DNA of 64,000 nt from Lumbricus rubellus (GCA_945859605.1 OX243817.1:28982503-29046502); one strand, 5' to 3'; positions 47,080 through 59,615 are shown, counted from the stretch's first letter. Program-made: numbers and translations. Notes: generated from the sequence alone by a model not told the origin.

Positions 47080-49235
47080 AAGATGAAGAATTATGTATTA
47101 TGTTACTGCCGATCTGTCCCGTTCTCTGGGAGATGTATGCATGTGAACACATTTCTATGAGGGATATTATACCTGTATATTATGTGCTTGTTGACAGCCG
47201 CTAAAGAATTTTCTTGGGGGTGGGGAAAATGTCATTCCTATAGGGAGGAAAGATTTCCCTCCCAGACGTGCAGACTAAAATCACTTGACGACATGCAGAC
47301 GAAGACATTATATCGGAGATTTCGGCGAAAGATTCATTCTATAATTTTAATATGTCACTGCCATTGTCTTCACTGCCACTGTCTTCACTGCCACTGTGTT
47401 CACTGGTAGCAGCTGCAAATGACACGGTTGTTATAACTGGTTGAAAGATTGCTTTGATAGTATAATATCTCAGGGATTTCGGCGTTGCCTCCCGTATATA
47501 TGCTTCCGACCATCAGGCCCACCGAGAGGGGCATATGGAATTTGGGGAAATGCCCTTGCAGAGACCATGCAACGTTTTTATGAGTCCGCGGACTGAGACC
47601 GCGTTATTCGGAAAGGCTGCTTTTTCATAATAATATTAATTTTTTAATTACATTTTTAACTAAATAGGCCTAAGCAACATTATAAAAATCATATTTTTAA
47701 TATTATTATGCGCATGTAGATCTAATTATAATATTCGTACGGACATACAAAATATTTGTCAGTTTCAATTTGTCTCTTACAAATTTTTCATAAAGCCTAT
47801 AATAGGCCTACAGATATGGTTTAATAATTCCGAGAATTCAGGTTACCTCTCGCACGCTTCCGGCAGTCGCTTTTTATTATGATATTAATTGCTAAATAAT
47901 TTATTACAATATTTGCAAATGTTATTATGATATCATTTGTTAAATTACATTTTAAAGTAACAGAATAAAGTGATAGTTGCAGATAATTATTTGCATGTAA
48001 TTGTGACAATCGTACGCGGTCATACAAAATATTTCTTAATTGAAATTATTGGTCTCCTACAAACTTTTCATAAAGCCTATAATTCTGATAATAATATGGT
48101 TCATGGTTTATTTTTTTATGTTTGTCACAGACTTCTCGTTGCTATGAAACAAATATTAAATCTAAAACGTGTGTTTTGACTCATTCCACTTAGATCGAGA
48201 TGGTTATTTCAAATAATAAACGACACGTCGTGATTACAAGGACGTTAGCGTCACCCTCCTCCTTTATCCAGTCTTATGACTGGCACTGCCAGATTGCAGT
48301 TATAATCTGAGTTCAGCTTGATCAAGACTTTGTGTCGTGTAGCGTGTCTGATACAAATATCTTGTCTAGCATGAGCCTATCGCCATCTGGCGAATGCATT
48401 GGTATTAATTTCTCCGGCGTACAACAAAATTCAACGATGACCGCGTGTTTCCTATAATAAGTTGTTGCAACCCGTTTGTATGGATTCACTTGGCAAGGGC
48501 TGACCATATAATTATAGCCCAAATGACGCCCAAGGCAAAGCAAGCATCTGAAATTTAAAAATTGGTGAAAATGTGGAACACATAAAACTCTTAGAACACA
48601 TGCAACACATCATTCATTTTGTGAAAATTAAGTCCCCTGGATTTAGATTGAGAATGGAAACATTGAAATTGCAAGACTTCATTTTCATGTTATATAGGCT
48701 ATAGCCGCTATATTATTGCCTACTTTACGTCATGCAAGCCTCGGTATACTTATGCAGCATCTATATTCGGTGCTCTCTAGGCTATATAGATCAACGCTTT
48801 CCAGTGTCAAGTATCGACACTGATTTTCGCACTGCAGAGCTATATAGAGCTTGAATTCTATTTGTAATTTGTCCATCTTTTTAAGTAGCAAAGTTCTTCA
48901 AACATAGACCTATGTAATAAAATTGATTTAGATGCACATTTAGCCAATTCAATGACCTCTATGATTATGACTTCAATGCAGTGAGAACGCTAACCTATAT
49001 AATTATAAGCGTGTTTTGCAATAACTTTTTAAAAGATCCTAATAGCCGTTATATTTAAGATTTCAATCAGACGTATTATAGGCCTAATTGTCTTTATTAT
49101 AACATTTAACAACCTAGAGCACAACGCAAAACTTGGAAATTTTGTGCTAAAATTATAGAATAAGATTGGAAAGAACTAGGATATTGTTAGAAACAAGTAA
49201 CAAATGCAAGTTCGGTTTAGGTTAAACTGAGCAAT
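47080..49235. other. AT-rich intergenic sequence, no gene
   Basis: Contains a short CACTGCCACTGTCTT triplication (47357-47405) and, near 48240-48310, a minus-strand short retroelement copy (CTCCTCCTTTATCCAGTC, then GACTGGCACTGCCAG). Nothing else is recognised. Confidence 0.45.
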
Positions 49236-49239
49236 TAGA

Positions 49240-49385
49240 CTCACTAACATTCATTCACTCACTCACACTCACAGTGACTCACTCATTCACACATCACACT
49301 CTCTCACATGCTCATTCACACTTGCTCACATGCTTACTCGACCACCCGCTCACTCGCTTACTCACTCACTCACTCACTCACTTAT
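49240..49385. repeat. ACTC/ATTC tetranucleotide tract
   Basis: Imperfect CACTCACT, ATTCACTC and GCTCACAT units. Confidence 0.9.
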
Positions 49386-49869
49386 AAGTTCCTTGCTTCA
49401 TTTATCTTGATCAGCAACTGAGGACTGAGCATCAGTTAAATTCCTCACAATGGGATTTGTCAATAGTAGGCTGGCTTCTCAAAAACATTGCTGCATTGGT
49501 CTAACTCCAGACCTAGGCCTACAACAGTTACTGGCGACTTTCAGAAAGTGCTCCCTATGGGCAATATCTCGATTAACGCAGATGCATTCGGTAGAGGGCG
49601 AGAGTGTCTCATTCAGTCCATGCAGAAGTTTCCCAATATCTGTTCTTCAAACTGCGCTTTGTGAGTTGTTTACTCGATACCCTCTTAGACAACTTTATTA
49701 TCCTAAATTCGATAATTATTATCGTTCCGCACCATGTGACAGTCGTGTGAACGTTTAATGGAAGTGGAGAAAATGAGAAGTTAGCTAAAGTCACGCTCAA
49801 TCTTTCAGCCAACAAATGATTTCGGTTCAATAGAATCGGATGTCACGCAGCCATCTTCAGATATCAGCT

Positions 49870-50180
49870 TCTTCTTCTGGTTCTCTGCCCATAGGCAGGT
49901 TCGGCTGTCCAATGTCGCGTGCACTCTTCCCTCCGCTGGGCCTTCTCCTTTAGTCTTTGGTATCCGATCCTCGTCATCAGTGTGTCTGCAGAAGCTTCAT
50001 TAGACATTTACTCGCGGGATTCGTAGAGGGGTGGTCTCCCGTTGCCTTCCCCTCGGTGTTTTTAACGAGACACCATCTCCCTGCGTTGCCGAGTTCCGTC
50101 ATCCGTCCTTCAGGATCTTCTCCTCTGGATTCTCGCATACACCGGCGAGAACTCGGTCGCCCACCACGCACTTCGTTATC
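49870..50180 (-). other. Possible repeat-derived open frame, unidentified
   Basis: The minus strand keeps an open frame of about 60 codons (49977-50171) with Arg/Gly-rich text (RGGRPSSRRCMRESRGEDPE), in sequence that is more GC-rich than its neighbours. The tone is that of a decayed mobile-element coding region, but I cannot name the family. Confidence 0.25.
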
Positions 50181-50304
50181 AGCTTATTTAAAGTAAAGAA
50201 CTTATTTGGATTTCCAAACATGTCATTGGTTAGTGAATTTCTAGATTTCTTTTGTGCAGCATTTCTCACAACTGGTTATGCTATAGGGGTTTGTTCCACT
50301 TGAC

Positions 50305-50370
50305 GAGTGAGTGAGTGAGTGAGTGAGTGGGTGGGTGGGTGGATGGGTGAGTGAGTGAGTGGGTGTACAT
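50305..50370. repeat. GTGA/GGTG tetranucleotide tract
   Basis: GTGAGTGA then GGTGGGTG units. Confidence 0.9.
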
Positions 50371-50403
50371 GTTACAAGCATTTCTAGCATGTGCATACGC
50401 ATT

Positions 50404-50740
50404 ATAATATATATAATTATATATATATATATATATATATAATATTATATACATTATACATACAGTTCATGCATTCATAAACGCATATTGCCATCACCTT
50501 TGTGGCCTTTGTCTTGCCATATTGCCTTGCAATGAAATGTGGATCACACCTAATTCCTCATAGATCATATTGCCGCCCATTTCGTTGGTCTTCGCATATA
50601 ATTATACATGTATATATAATATATATATATATATATAATATAATATAAATCTATATATTATAATATATATACGTGTATATATACATGTACATACATATAA
50701 TCTATATTATAACATGTATAATATATACATGTATATATAT
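50404..50740. repeat. Two TA-rich tracts
   Basis: TATATA-rich stretches at 50404-50450 and 50600-50740, separated by unique sequence, with TACATGTA and ATACGTGTAT interruptions. Confidence 0.9.
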
Positions 50741-50859
50741 ATGCATGGTCGACGGTTAGATTACCTCCTAATCTCTTTCGCTCTCTTCCTTCTTCCACTG
50801 TTGCATTTCCTTCCGACCTCTCAACTCCTCACCAGGGGGGCCACCGCCACCCCACCCCC

Positions 50860-50975
50860 GACCCCCACCACCACCGCCGCCACCACCACCACCACCAACA
50901 CCACCACCACCACCACCAACACCACCACCACCACCACCACCATCACCACTACCACCATCACCACTACCACCACCG
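50860..50975. repeat. (CCA)n microsatellite
   Basis: Imperfect CCA/ACC triplets over about 115 bases. Confidence 0.95.
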
Positions 50976-51209
50976 TCGCTTTCCTTCAGTCGACCTTTCA
51001 CTGCAGTGCCATCGACTGCAACATTTCCCCCCAACCCCAACCCCCACCCTCCTCTCACCTCTCGACCGTTGCATTGCCTCCATCGACATCCGAACGCCTT
51101 CCGTCTCACATCCATAAAGAACCCGTTTCATATTAAGTGCCCGGCACGGACCCATAGTCCCACCCTCAGCCCCGACCCATCCACCCCCCGTCAATACCGG
51201 GAATCCTGA

Positions 51210-51540
51210 CTTATGGCCGCGGCCAACCCCGCGACCATAAATCTCGTCACAATCAGTCGGATGTGCGACCACGCCCCCCCGCACCCCACCCCATCTCCCC
51301 CATTTTCCCCCGGCCGGAGGACGAGTGGCTGGCCCCCGACCGACCGGTTACCGGCCGAGCGCTCGGCCCCCGCCGCCCTAAACCGCCCGGCTAAGCGATC
51401 GGTCTTAACCGTCCGTCGATCGTGCCGACACAACCATTGCCGGGCATCGTCCTCAATTAGCCGGGGATTTGGCCGCAAAGCACTCTGGGAGATCGGGGCG
51501 ACCGGCGGTCATTTGTCGCCGAAAAGACTTTCGGGTTTGA
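51210..51540. promoter_or_regulatory. GC-rich unique island
   Basis: High GC with many CG dinucleotides and no simple repeat (words GGCCGCGGCC, CCATAAATCTCG, CTCAATTAGCCGGGGATTTG). Short open frames exist on both strands without family similarity. It could be regulatory DNA or an unrecognised exon. Confidence 0.25.
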
Positions 51541-52049
51541 CGGGGTATACATATATATGTATATATACGGGGGAGGAGGGGCGGGTGGTGACTTAGGCGA
51601 CCGCGGCGTCGAAACCGCAATATCCGATGCCGCTTTTAAATAATTGTTTCTATGCAGGATTTGGAGTCGACCCAGGGGGCCCGACCGTCCCCCGCCCGTC
51701 CCCCGCACACCCTTGGGGGGCAGAGTGCCGCTGACTGAGATTGCCTTTCTAGTTATGCAAAGCCGCGAATAAATCAACGGATGTGGTTTTGTTGCTTCGA
51801 CGCGCATGCGTCAGCCGCACAATGACGTCTGCTGCTGCTGTGTATACTCTATGCTGTAATATAATATCTCCGTCTTAGCGATGTGCATCACGCATGCGCA
51901 GCGTCCTTCTTGGTCAAATGTCGGAGGCCATTACATGTATAGGTATATTTTATAGAGGCAACTATTATTATGTGGATCTGCAGGACCTTTGTCTGCATGC
52001 ATAATAATATGCTACTCAAATGAGCATATTGTATACCCCATATGATATC

Positions 52050-52270
52050 GATGACGATTCCGATGACGATGATAATGATGATGATGATGATGACGATGAT
52101 GATGATGATGACGATGATGATGATGATGATGACGATGATGATGATGACGATGATGATGATGACGATGATGATGATGACGATGATGATGATGACGATGACG
52201 ATGATGATGATGACGATGATGATGATGATGACAATGACGACGATGATGACGACAATGTTGTAGTTGTTGT

Positions 52271-52312
<42 letters not shown>

Positions 52313-52350
52313 CGACGACGACGACGACGATGATGATGATGATGATGATG
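52050..52350. repeat. (GAT/GAC)n trinucleotide array
   Basis: About 300 bases of GAT and GAC triplets broken near 52258-52272. The plus frame reads poly-Asp and the minus frame poly-Ser; neither has flanking conserved sequence. Confidence 0.97.
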
Positions 52351-52464
52351 TCTATGTCTCTTTATATCTGTGTGTCTTGATTTGCAGGTGCATCTCTTTG
52401 CATCTATCTGCGTGTCCGAGTCTGTTCAGTCTGCAATTATGTGTTTGTGTGTATATATATACAT

Positions 52465-52735
52465 GACATTGTATCTGTCTGCCTGTCTATCTGTGCGCCT
52501 CCGAATTTGTGTGTGAGTGTCTGCTTGTCTGTATGTCTGTGTATGGGTATGTGTCGGTATGTTAATCTGCCTGTGTGTCTGCGTATGTGTGCCTGTGTGT
52601 CTGCCTGTCTGTGTGTCTGTGTGTCTGTGTGCCTGTTGGTCTGTGTGCCTGTTTGTCTGTGTGTCTGTGTGTCTGTGTGTCCGTCTGTGTGTGTGTCTGT
52701 CTGTCTGTCCCGACCGTCCGTCTGTCTGTCTGTCC

Positions 52736-52778
<43 letters not shown>

Positions 52779-52800
52779 CGTCTGTCTGTCTGTTTGTCTT
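52465..52800. repeat. CTGT/CCGT tetranucleotide array
   Basis: Imperfect TGTGTCTG units turning into nearly pure CTGT with CCGT variants. The Cys/Val/Leu and Thr/Asp/Arg/Gln frames are artefacts. Confidence 0.97.
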
Positions 52801-53029
52801 CATTGGTTGCAAATACATATAACTGGGCGTATATACTGTGACTTCCTCCTGCTGAAGTCTGACGCTCATAGAAATCGCTCTGGTCGATGTCAAAAGTCGA
52901 ATTCCTTCGAATCAAAACCTGTATAACACATTGTATTCATATTTAACAGCCTCTGAATAGATATGCATCGCGTTGTGTTGCATCGTTGCATTGGCGTCCA
53001 CCTCAGGTCTTGACCGATGTTTCCCTCAG

Positions 53030-53430
53030 ACAATTCATCACCTGGACTTTGATGATTAATCGCTCCTCATAAGGTCACCCCGTCTCTCTCACCTGCGCCC
53101 CCGCTGCATTCATGCAATACCCATGCCGCTCCCCTTCAGGCCCCCGACCAGGCCAGCGGGCTCTAACGGTCATGCACCGCTCGCAGGCATTCCTTTGGCC
53201 GAGCCGTATTAGAGACGCTTCAGTCGCTTGGAGGGGGCCTTCGACCGCGGCCGGACGCCCTCTGGGGCCTGCAAAGGTGACGGACCGGTCCAAGATGTCA
53301 GTGCCTCTGACCGTCACTCAAGGAGGAGAAGGATGTGGGGGAGGGGAGGAGAAATGCCACCGGTTATAAGTTCAATGGATAGATGGCGCTTTCATTCGGT
53401 TCTCATGTCTCCCTTCTCCGTCGGGTGATG
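53030..53430. promoter_or_regulatory. GC-rich unique island
   Basis: GC-rich, CG-containing sequence without simple repeats, starting with ATGATTAATCGC and CACCTG words. Coding frames are short and lack similarity. Regulatory function is only inferred. Confidence 0.22.
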
Positions 53431-54002
53431 GCGCCATGGCAGAGGTCGCGTAATTAATAGCGAACTTCTTGGCCCTCTTCCGTCCATCCGTCCATCCATC
53501 CGTTCAATTGCAGACTCGTTTCCACATAGCCCAACCTTCCATGGTGGCATCTCACCTTCTTTCACCTGCGATTGTTTGTCTCGCTTCTCCTACTATAGCG
53601 TCTTGTCCAGTTTTAGACGATGCTTCTTTATAGAGGCGTTGGAGAACCGCCTTCCTTTTCCCGATAGGTTGGTTAGAGCTGGGATTTATTGAGGGAACTC
53701 TTCCTCCCATCACTTTGTCTCACTCTTGAGCGTCTTCTTGTACAATTGGGAAGACCTATGGGATCCTATAAACATCGAAAGAATTTATTCTCAGTTGTTT
53801 TAGTCATCGGTGACGTTGCTATAAGCTTAATAATATTGCATGTTATAAGATAGGCATATTTTTATCGGATTAGACATGCACCTGTTGCAATAACGTTGTG
53901 AAATAAACAAACTGCAGCTTTCTTATGTAGAAGAATTAGAAATCATGCAGGTCAGTGTATTTATGGTAATAATTATAAGCTTTACTTAATTGTTATTTTA
54001 TA

Positions 54003-54158
54003 CAGCGTCAAAATGTGCAGTTGTAGAAGCACTTCTGTTCAGTTAAAACTATAGCAAAAAGGTCATTGTTCTCCTACAGATTGGAAGCAATTTATTATGG
54101 ATGATGCATGGAAAGGAAAAAAATGTGCAGTTCTAAAAATTCCTTAAAAACAGCCCTG
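54003..54158. mobile_element. hAT-type MITE, family A, copy 2
   Basis: GTGCAGTTGTAGAAGCACTT to AAAACAGCCCTG matches the element at 3446-3644 in order and spacing, but the left about 45 bases are missing. No target duplication is visible, consistent with 5' loss. Confidence 0.75.
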
Positions 54159-54494
54159 GCGCCCAGCACGGGGTTTGGGGTGAGATATGCCCCTCCACAT
54201 CGCCGAATTTTTTAAATTTCCCCTCCACAACAATGGTAACATTTTAGGCTGTCATGTTAACAAAATTGCTCATCACTTCAGTTGCTGATAATTATAGTCG
54301 ACGTTTGAGACTTCAAAAGTATATCCGCTTCCATTGTCGAAATTTGTTTAAATTTCCGCAGCGTGTCTTATTAAAGATCTAAAATTCTAAATATTTTGGC
54401 CAATCACTGCACGTAACGAACTTCCGTGTTGACATGCATGGCATGCAATTGGAAGTTCGAAACGGATGCTTATAGAAAATCTTAATTGTTGCTG

Positions 54495-54605
54495 TTTAAC
54501 GACGCTGCCGTTTCAAAGGTGATTATTGTCGCCCTCCTCCTTTATCCTGGCTTGGGACTGGCACTGGCAAAGTGCAAACTAGTGGCGAAGTCAGGATGGA
54601 AAACC
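54495..54605 (-). mobile_element. Short retroelement derivative, copy 3
   Basis: On the minus strand GCCAGTGCCAGTCCCAAGCC is followed by a GGATAAAGGAGGAGGGCGAC block, then CACCTTTGAAACGGCAGCGT. It has the same head and tail order as 28640-28738. Confidence 0.6.
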
Positions 54606-55074
54606 AAGTCGCCTTAATTGCTCTTTATTTTGCTTGTATACAGATTACAGACCTATACATAAGCTTACATAATTTATTGAGACTTTATTATAACCAAAGC
54701 GGGGCATGATTAACTGCAGGTCAGCCAAGAATTTTGGGTTTTAATTGTTATCCTTCGCATGCTAGACAATATAAAGTGCCACAATGCCATATATCAGACA
54801 TTGTGTAGGCCTATACATATACAAAATGCTTCTTGTATAGGCCGATCTTTTTGTTTCATCGGGTTCCTCACATTGTATGTATACGCGGGTGCGCTCCTCA
54901 AGAGTTACTATATAGCATGTTTCTTTAGAGGTGCTTCAAAGTTATCGAAATACAATGTCATTCTATATACTAAACACATTTCATGCATGCACATAAAGCT
55001 TTAAGGCTTCTATAAAATATTATAAGTCATTTTCGAAATGAACTTTGAACAACACTGCATATGCAATTATGCAT

Positions 55075-55220
55075 ATGCATATACATATAGGCCTACATAT
55101 ATTATAAAGTTTATAAAGTTTATAAAGTTCAACACATATTCACATACGATTATATATATATGCAGCACATGCTACATATACATATAATATATATATATAA
55201 TATATATATATATATATGGT
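55075..55220. repeat. TA-rich tract with short direct repeats
   Basis: Three AAAGTTTAT units near 55105-55130 and TATATA runs to 55218. Confidence 0.85.
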
Positions 55221-55239
55221 AATTGTTGGCGACGTTAGA

Positions 55240-55860
55240 TGTCGTTGTTGTCATCGTGCATGTATATAGTCCATGGTGATCGGTGGATAATCTCACATCA
55301 AACCGCCTTTAGCAATCGGGCGATGAGAGGAGGGAAGCTTTGCTTTGCGTTGGATCATTGGCTTCATCCTCCTCCTCATCCTCTTCCTCTTTACATCAGC
55401 AGCAGCCACCATCCATGGCATCGTCGTCGTCGTCATCGTCATCCTTATACTTCGTCGAGTTAAGCCAAGTTGTAATATTTCCGACCGCGGGGGATGGCCA
55501 TGGTGACTGCGGAGACGACGACATGTAAAAATGTAATTTCGCCCGATCTAATCTCTCGCTGCATCCGGATCCCTGCAGCGCGACAGGGGTTAATTCCCGC
55601 CAAAACTCCAGTGCGCCTCCTCCTCCTCCTCTTCCCGGATTGGCAGAATCTCATTGCGACGTCATCGGTGGCGGGAAGGGCATGTGCGTCGCCGAGCGGG
55701 CAGGTGCGTCGGGCGGGAAAGGGTCTGCACTCTGCAGGGGAGTGCATGCATGGTGTAGTCGGGGCATTATATAGGCCTATAAGGAATGGGAGGGTGGATA
55801 GAGAGGAAGGGAAGGACAGGGATGAGACAGGCGGCATTAGGTTTCCGCGTGTGATGACTG
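55240..55860. promoter_or_regulatory. GC-richer unique island
   Basis: Contains a CGT triplet run (55423-55442) and otherwise unique, CG-containing sequence. Frames of up to 145 codons occur on both strands but match nothing recognised. Regulatory DNA or a lineage-specific exon are both possible. Confidence 0.2.
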
Positions 55861-56285
55861 CAGTTAAGCTGGAAAGTGGTTATATAACATCGAAGAGAAG
55901 CCTTGGTCACACGTTCAGACATTTCTCTTGATCCCTTCATACGTAGAGATTATATATCCGTCGTTTGGTGTCGCTAATGCTGCATGCCTCCCCTCCCTCC
56001 TCCTCCCCTCCTTCCTACCATGAGGAGGGATCACAGCTTCCGCTAATGCCGTATTTTGTCAGCGGCTTGGCTTTGGTAAATTTGAAGGCAGCCCTGCAAG
56101 AAAAAGGCTTTGCTCCAATCGGAAATGTTCTTATAGTTATAGAGTATAGCGCAGCATAAGTTCTGCCCTTCGGGTAAGAAGACAGAAGTCCGTCTGTTAA
56201 TAGAATTTCTATATACGCGGACGACAAATTAAGTCGAAGCTTTTATGACTTCTGTAGCGCAGTGATACTTAAAGCACGTGATATA

Positions 56286-57252
56286 CACTGTGTCCGGGAA
56301 AAAAAACCAGTTTTGTAAATATGAAAATAAATAGTAAATATTCATCGATTTTCACAATTCAAACACCATTTTAATCCTGACATATTTCTCTAACAATTGT
56401 GAAAATATAAAAGTTCCAGTCCAAATAATGACGTCATAATGACGTCATTTCCACAAAAAGTCAAATTTAAGAGATAAATGCGCAAAATCATCCACAATTT
56501 CAATATTTTATCATGTAATTTATCAATAATAAATGTAAGTTTAATTTTACTTTTATATCTGAATTATGTCAGACTGCAATTTGTGGTCAAAGAGTACACC
56601 TTTGGCTTCAACATAAGCGTCAAAAGGGTCGCGCTAATACCCAACATGCAGCAGCATCGATAACCAGCTTATCAAAACCTCCGAGGCGTTAACAATTCGC
56701 TTACGGAGTTCTTCAATGTCTCTTATCCTTGTCTTGTAGCCTGCACCTTCTCCTCCATCAATCTCCAACTCTTATTATCAGTGGGATTTAAGCGGGCGGC
56801 CGTTTTGCGGCCAAAGATTAAGATGAATGAATTCCGAGTCTTTTTAGTCAACAGATCAACAGATTCACGAACTCAGTGAGCTGAAGCGCTATTTTGTTGA
56901 AATGTGTAGGCTATTGTTCCGAATATTCTCAGATATCAGGCACCACTTTTTTATAGAGCAGACAATCCCTCTAATAAGCTGCATTTATTTTCACTTCTGG
57001 TTCTATTAAATGGATTTCCGTTTTACCAAAAGCCAATAATACCAACCGAACCATGCATGAATGGCCGGCTATATGCATTTTGATGCAACTGACGTCATTA
57101 TGACGTCATTATTTGGACTGGAACTTTTATATTTTCACAATTGTTAGAGAAATATGTCAGGATTAAAATGGTGTTTGAATTGTGAAAATCGATGAATATT
57201 TACTATTTATTTTCATATTTACAAAACTGGTTGTTTTTTTCCAGACACAGTG
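56286..57252 (-). mobile_element. Mariner-like element with 163-bp inverted repeats
   Basis: The left arm (56286-56448) and right arm (57090-57252) are near-perfect inverted copies starting CACTGTGTCC/TGG. TA dinucleotides flank both ends, the Tc1/mariner target. The inside minus strand carries decayed transposase C-terminal text: LNPTDNKSWRLMEEKVQATR in one frame and YKTRIRDIEELRKRIVNA in another, with a frameshift and stops between. This resembles the region after the last catalytic Asp in mariner transposases (LNPxDYxxWGxMQ). The catalytic core is deleted, so the 967-bp element is non-autonomous. Confidence 0.85.
56640..56820 (-). pseudogene. Mariner transposase C-terminal remnant
   Basis: Frameshifted coding remains inside the element at 56286-57252. 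Recognisable words are LNPTD, MEEKVQATR and IRDIEELRKRIV. The DDE catalytic residues of the N-terminal and middle parts are absent. Confidence 0.7.
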
Positions 57253-57466
57253 TATATATATATATATATACAACGTTGCAAGATGGTGCATGTAAAACTT
57301 GCACATATCCGCACTAATCTCATGTAGTGCTAAAATATCATGAGATGTTGAAATCCATGTGGATGGATACATGAAACCGTCCTCCTCTTCTTCCACTTCA
57401 TCCGTGTATAATTAAGTATCTATATTATGTATTTATACATTATTAAAGTATGTGTGTATACAGCGT

Positions 57467-57740
57467 GGGTCATAAAAAGAGCCCTACGGTTTTTCGCCAA
57501 TATCCTGGCCAGAAGTAAGAATTTCGAAATGACATTTTACAAGCTTAAAGCCAATTCATATATACAGATGATAGCGAGATTTCATCAAAATATTTCAAAT
57601 TGAATAAAAGTTATATCACTTTTAGTGAGACCAACCACGCCATGGTTTTTGACGATTCAAAAACGTGACGCAACAACGAGTAAAAACCCGTTTCATTAAG
57701 TGATCTCTCAAATAATTGTTATCATATGAACTTGAGAGTA
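57467..57740. mobile_element. Mariner-like transposon end fragment, copy 2
   Basis: Begins near CAGCGTGGGTCATAAAAAG after TA and shares GCCAATATCCTGGCCAGAAG and TTTTTGACGATTCA with the fragment at 38598. A weaker third relative is at 59458-59560 (GACCAATATCTCGGCC). No transposase frame is seen. Confidence 0.5.
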
Positions 57741-58040
57741 TACACTTCCCAACTTGTGTTCACTATGTCCGCCACTAGTGCTCAAACTTGTAATGAGTTT
57801 TTTTGCAAAGTTCTTGATGGCCTTGTTGATGTTTTCCAGAGGTAAATCGTTCCAGATTATCTTCAAAATTCTCTTATTGCTTTTGGTTTTGGTCGCAGCA
57901 GAAAAAGAGACAATATTAATTTCTTAAATTGCAGAATGATCATCAAATAAATATCATCTAATATAATTTTCATGCGTGGTGACAACAAAATGACCCCATG
58001 CAACGTAACAGTCTATATAGACTCTATAGTCTATGTATAC

Positions 58041-59241
58041 CAGTGTAGCGCAAACTTTTTTAACTCCCGGCACACTCAGCAGATAAATTTTGTATCGCGG
58101 CACACCAATTAAAATTTATTACAATTGCAAAGCCAACGACAATAATTACAGTTTGTCATATTTTTAGCTTGTCATTTTAGTCTAGCAATAGCGAAACTAG
58201 AGCACATTTTTCATTGAATAAGCATCACTAATGCGACGAATGAGCTTGTTTACGAGAGCATATTAACTCAAGACGCGGTACGGGTATAGAAGTATAGGCT
58301 ACATGTGCTCAGAACGTCAAACTTTTCATACATACCTATGCATATGAACGTAAGTATTCAAACGCGCCTACTCCCAATGTTCTAGAATGATCCTGTGATT
58401 TTATATAATTTTTCAAAAATGTACAGAAATACATGGGAAATTTGAGTTTAACTTCGGTCTCGCCATATAAACACACATTCCAATGACGTCACGAGCGATC
58501 CCGATATCTTAAGAATTTTTGTAGCGCCGTTACTAATTACAATGTATCTACCCATTGCCTCATTTGAAAGCGTTGTCGAGCAAATCAAACAACACGGAAG
58601 CGAGCTGTCTTTTTCGGAAGAAATGAAACCAAATCCGATAAAATCTTCATTATATTTACGTTTAGATAAACCGGGTGGTTTGGTTATCGGAAAATGTTTC
58701 CGTTTACTCAGTTTACTGTCGTCCTTCCCATCATTTATTTCTCTTTTTGCACAGAATTTGTCCATTTTGAATTTCTGAGGCTAATAAAATAAAAAATATA
58801 AAATATATATTCACATAATTTTATTTATAGTTAACTATTTGTTTCATATTTCAGTAATGATAAATAAAAACGTAGAAGAATATACCTGAATCACTCACAC
58901 CGTTAGAGATGTAGGCCTACTGGTATTTCTGTAATAATGGCGTCGACAGAACGAGTTAACTATGTAGTCTATGTTTGTATCTCCATAATAATGACGTCGA
59001 GAAGAGTAAATAACACAGAGTAGAATCAGTAGAACAACGTCACTAGAGTTTTTAAATACTGAGGAGAAACTATTCTTACACATAAAAACATTGGGAAGCC
59101 GAAAATTGTATTTATCATATTTATGAAATAATTTCTTCTAAAGTCAATTAAAAGACTACAAATTTTAGGTTTCTCTCGCGGCACACCTGAAATCTCACGC
59201 GGCACACTAGTGTGCCGCGGCACACAGTTTGCGATACACTG
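58041..59241 (-). mobile_element. Internally deleted hAT transposon, 1.2 kb
   Basis: The ends are CAGTGTAGCGCAAACT and, inverted, CAGTGTATCGCAAACT. The 8-base flanks ATGTATAC and GTCTATAC agree at six positions, an aged hAT-type target duplication. Sub-terminal CGGCACAC words recur near both ends, including a perfect 20-base palindrome at 59199-59218. A transposase N-terminal remnant lies inside on the minus strand. Confidence 0.82.
58448..58765 (-). pseudogene. hAT transposase N-terminal remnant (BED-type finger)
   Basis: The frame starts MDKFCAKRE, includes KRKYNEDFIGFGFISSE and the zinc-ligand stretch LPCCLICSTTLSNEAM. This resembles the start of ZBED5/FAM200-type hAT transposases, in which a KRKYxxxYxxxGF segment precedes CxxCxxxLSNEAM and the finger closes with two His. 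Text after NEAM diverges and the closing His pair is absent, so the deletion removed the rest of the finger and the catalytic domain. It might still be transcribed, but it is unlikely to be functional. Confidence 0.75.
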
Positions 59242-59457
59242 GTCTATACAGTAATGAGCAAACATGTTTCAATTAAGTGTAGGCCTAATCAGTTTTGTTT
59301 TTATGACCATGCATTACTATCAAACAGGGAACTTAATTGGCTTCTTGATAATTTATTTATGCACCTAATATTGTGATATATACTTAATATTATTCTCTAT
59401 TCAATGTATATTGTAACCTATTTTTAGAACTATTTTGTACACAAATATATGGTGCAC

Positions 59458-59560
59458 GGGGGTAAAAAGTTATTTCTACAAGGCTGTTGACCAATATCTC
59501 GGCCTTAATTAAAGAGTTTCAAATCAAGTTTTATAGGCTTCGTAATTTATATTTATGGCC
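59458..59560. mobile_element. Mariner-like transposon end fragment, copy 3
   Basis: GTTGACCAATATCTCGGCC and AAATCAAGTTTTATAGGCTT follow the order of the copies at 38598 and 57467, with greater divergence. Confidence 0.4.
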
Positions 59561-59615
59561 ACTCCTTGCGTGCATATCTACAACATTTTGTAAGTGTGCT
59601 AAATATAGTAGGACG

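Noticed and set aside
46502..47152. Minus-strand Pro/Ser-rich frame of 216 codons and matching plus-strand Arg/Glu frames
   Set aside because: GGAGAA hexanucleotide array; the ends show no domain.
52016..52466. Poly-Asp protein
   Set aside because: GAT/GAC microsatellite without any conserved sequence on either side.
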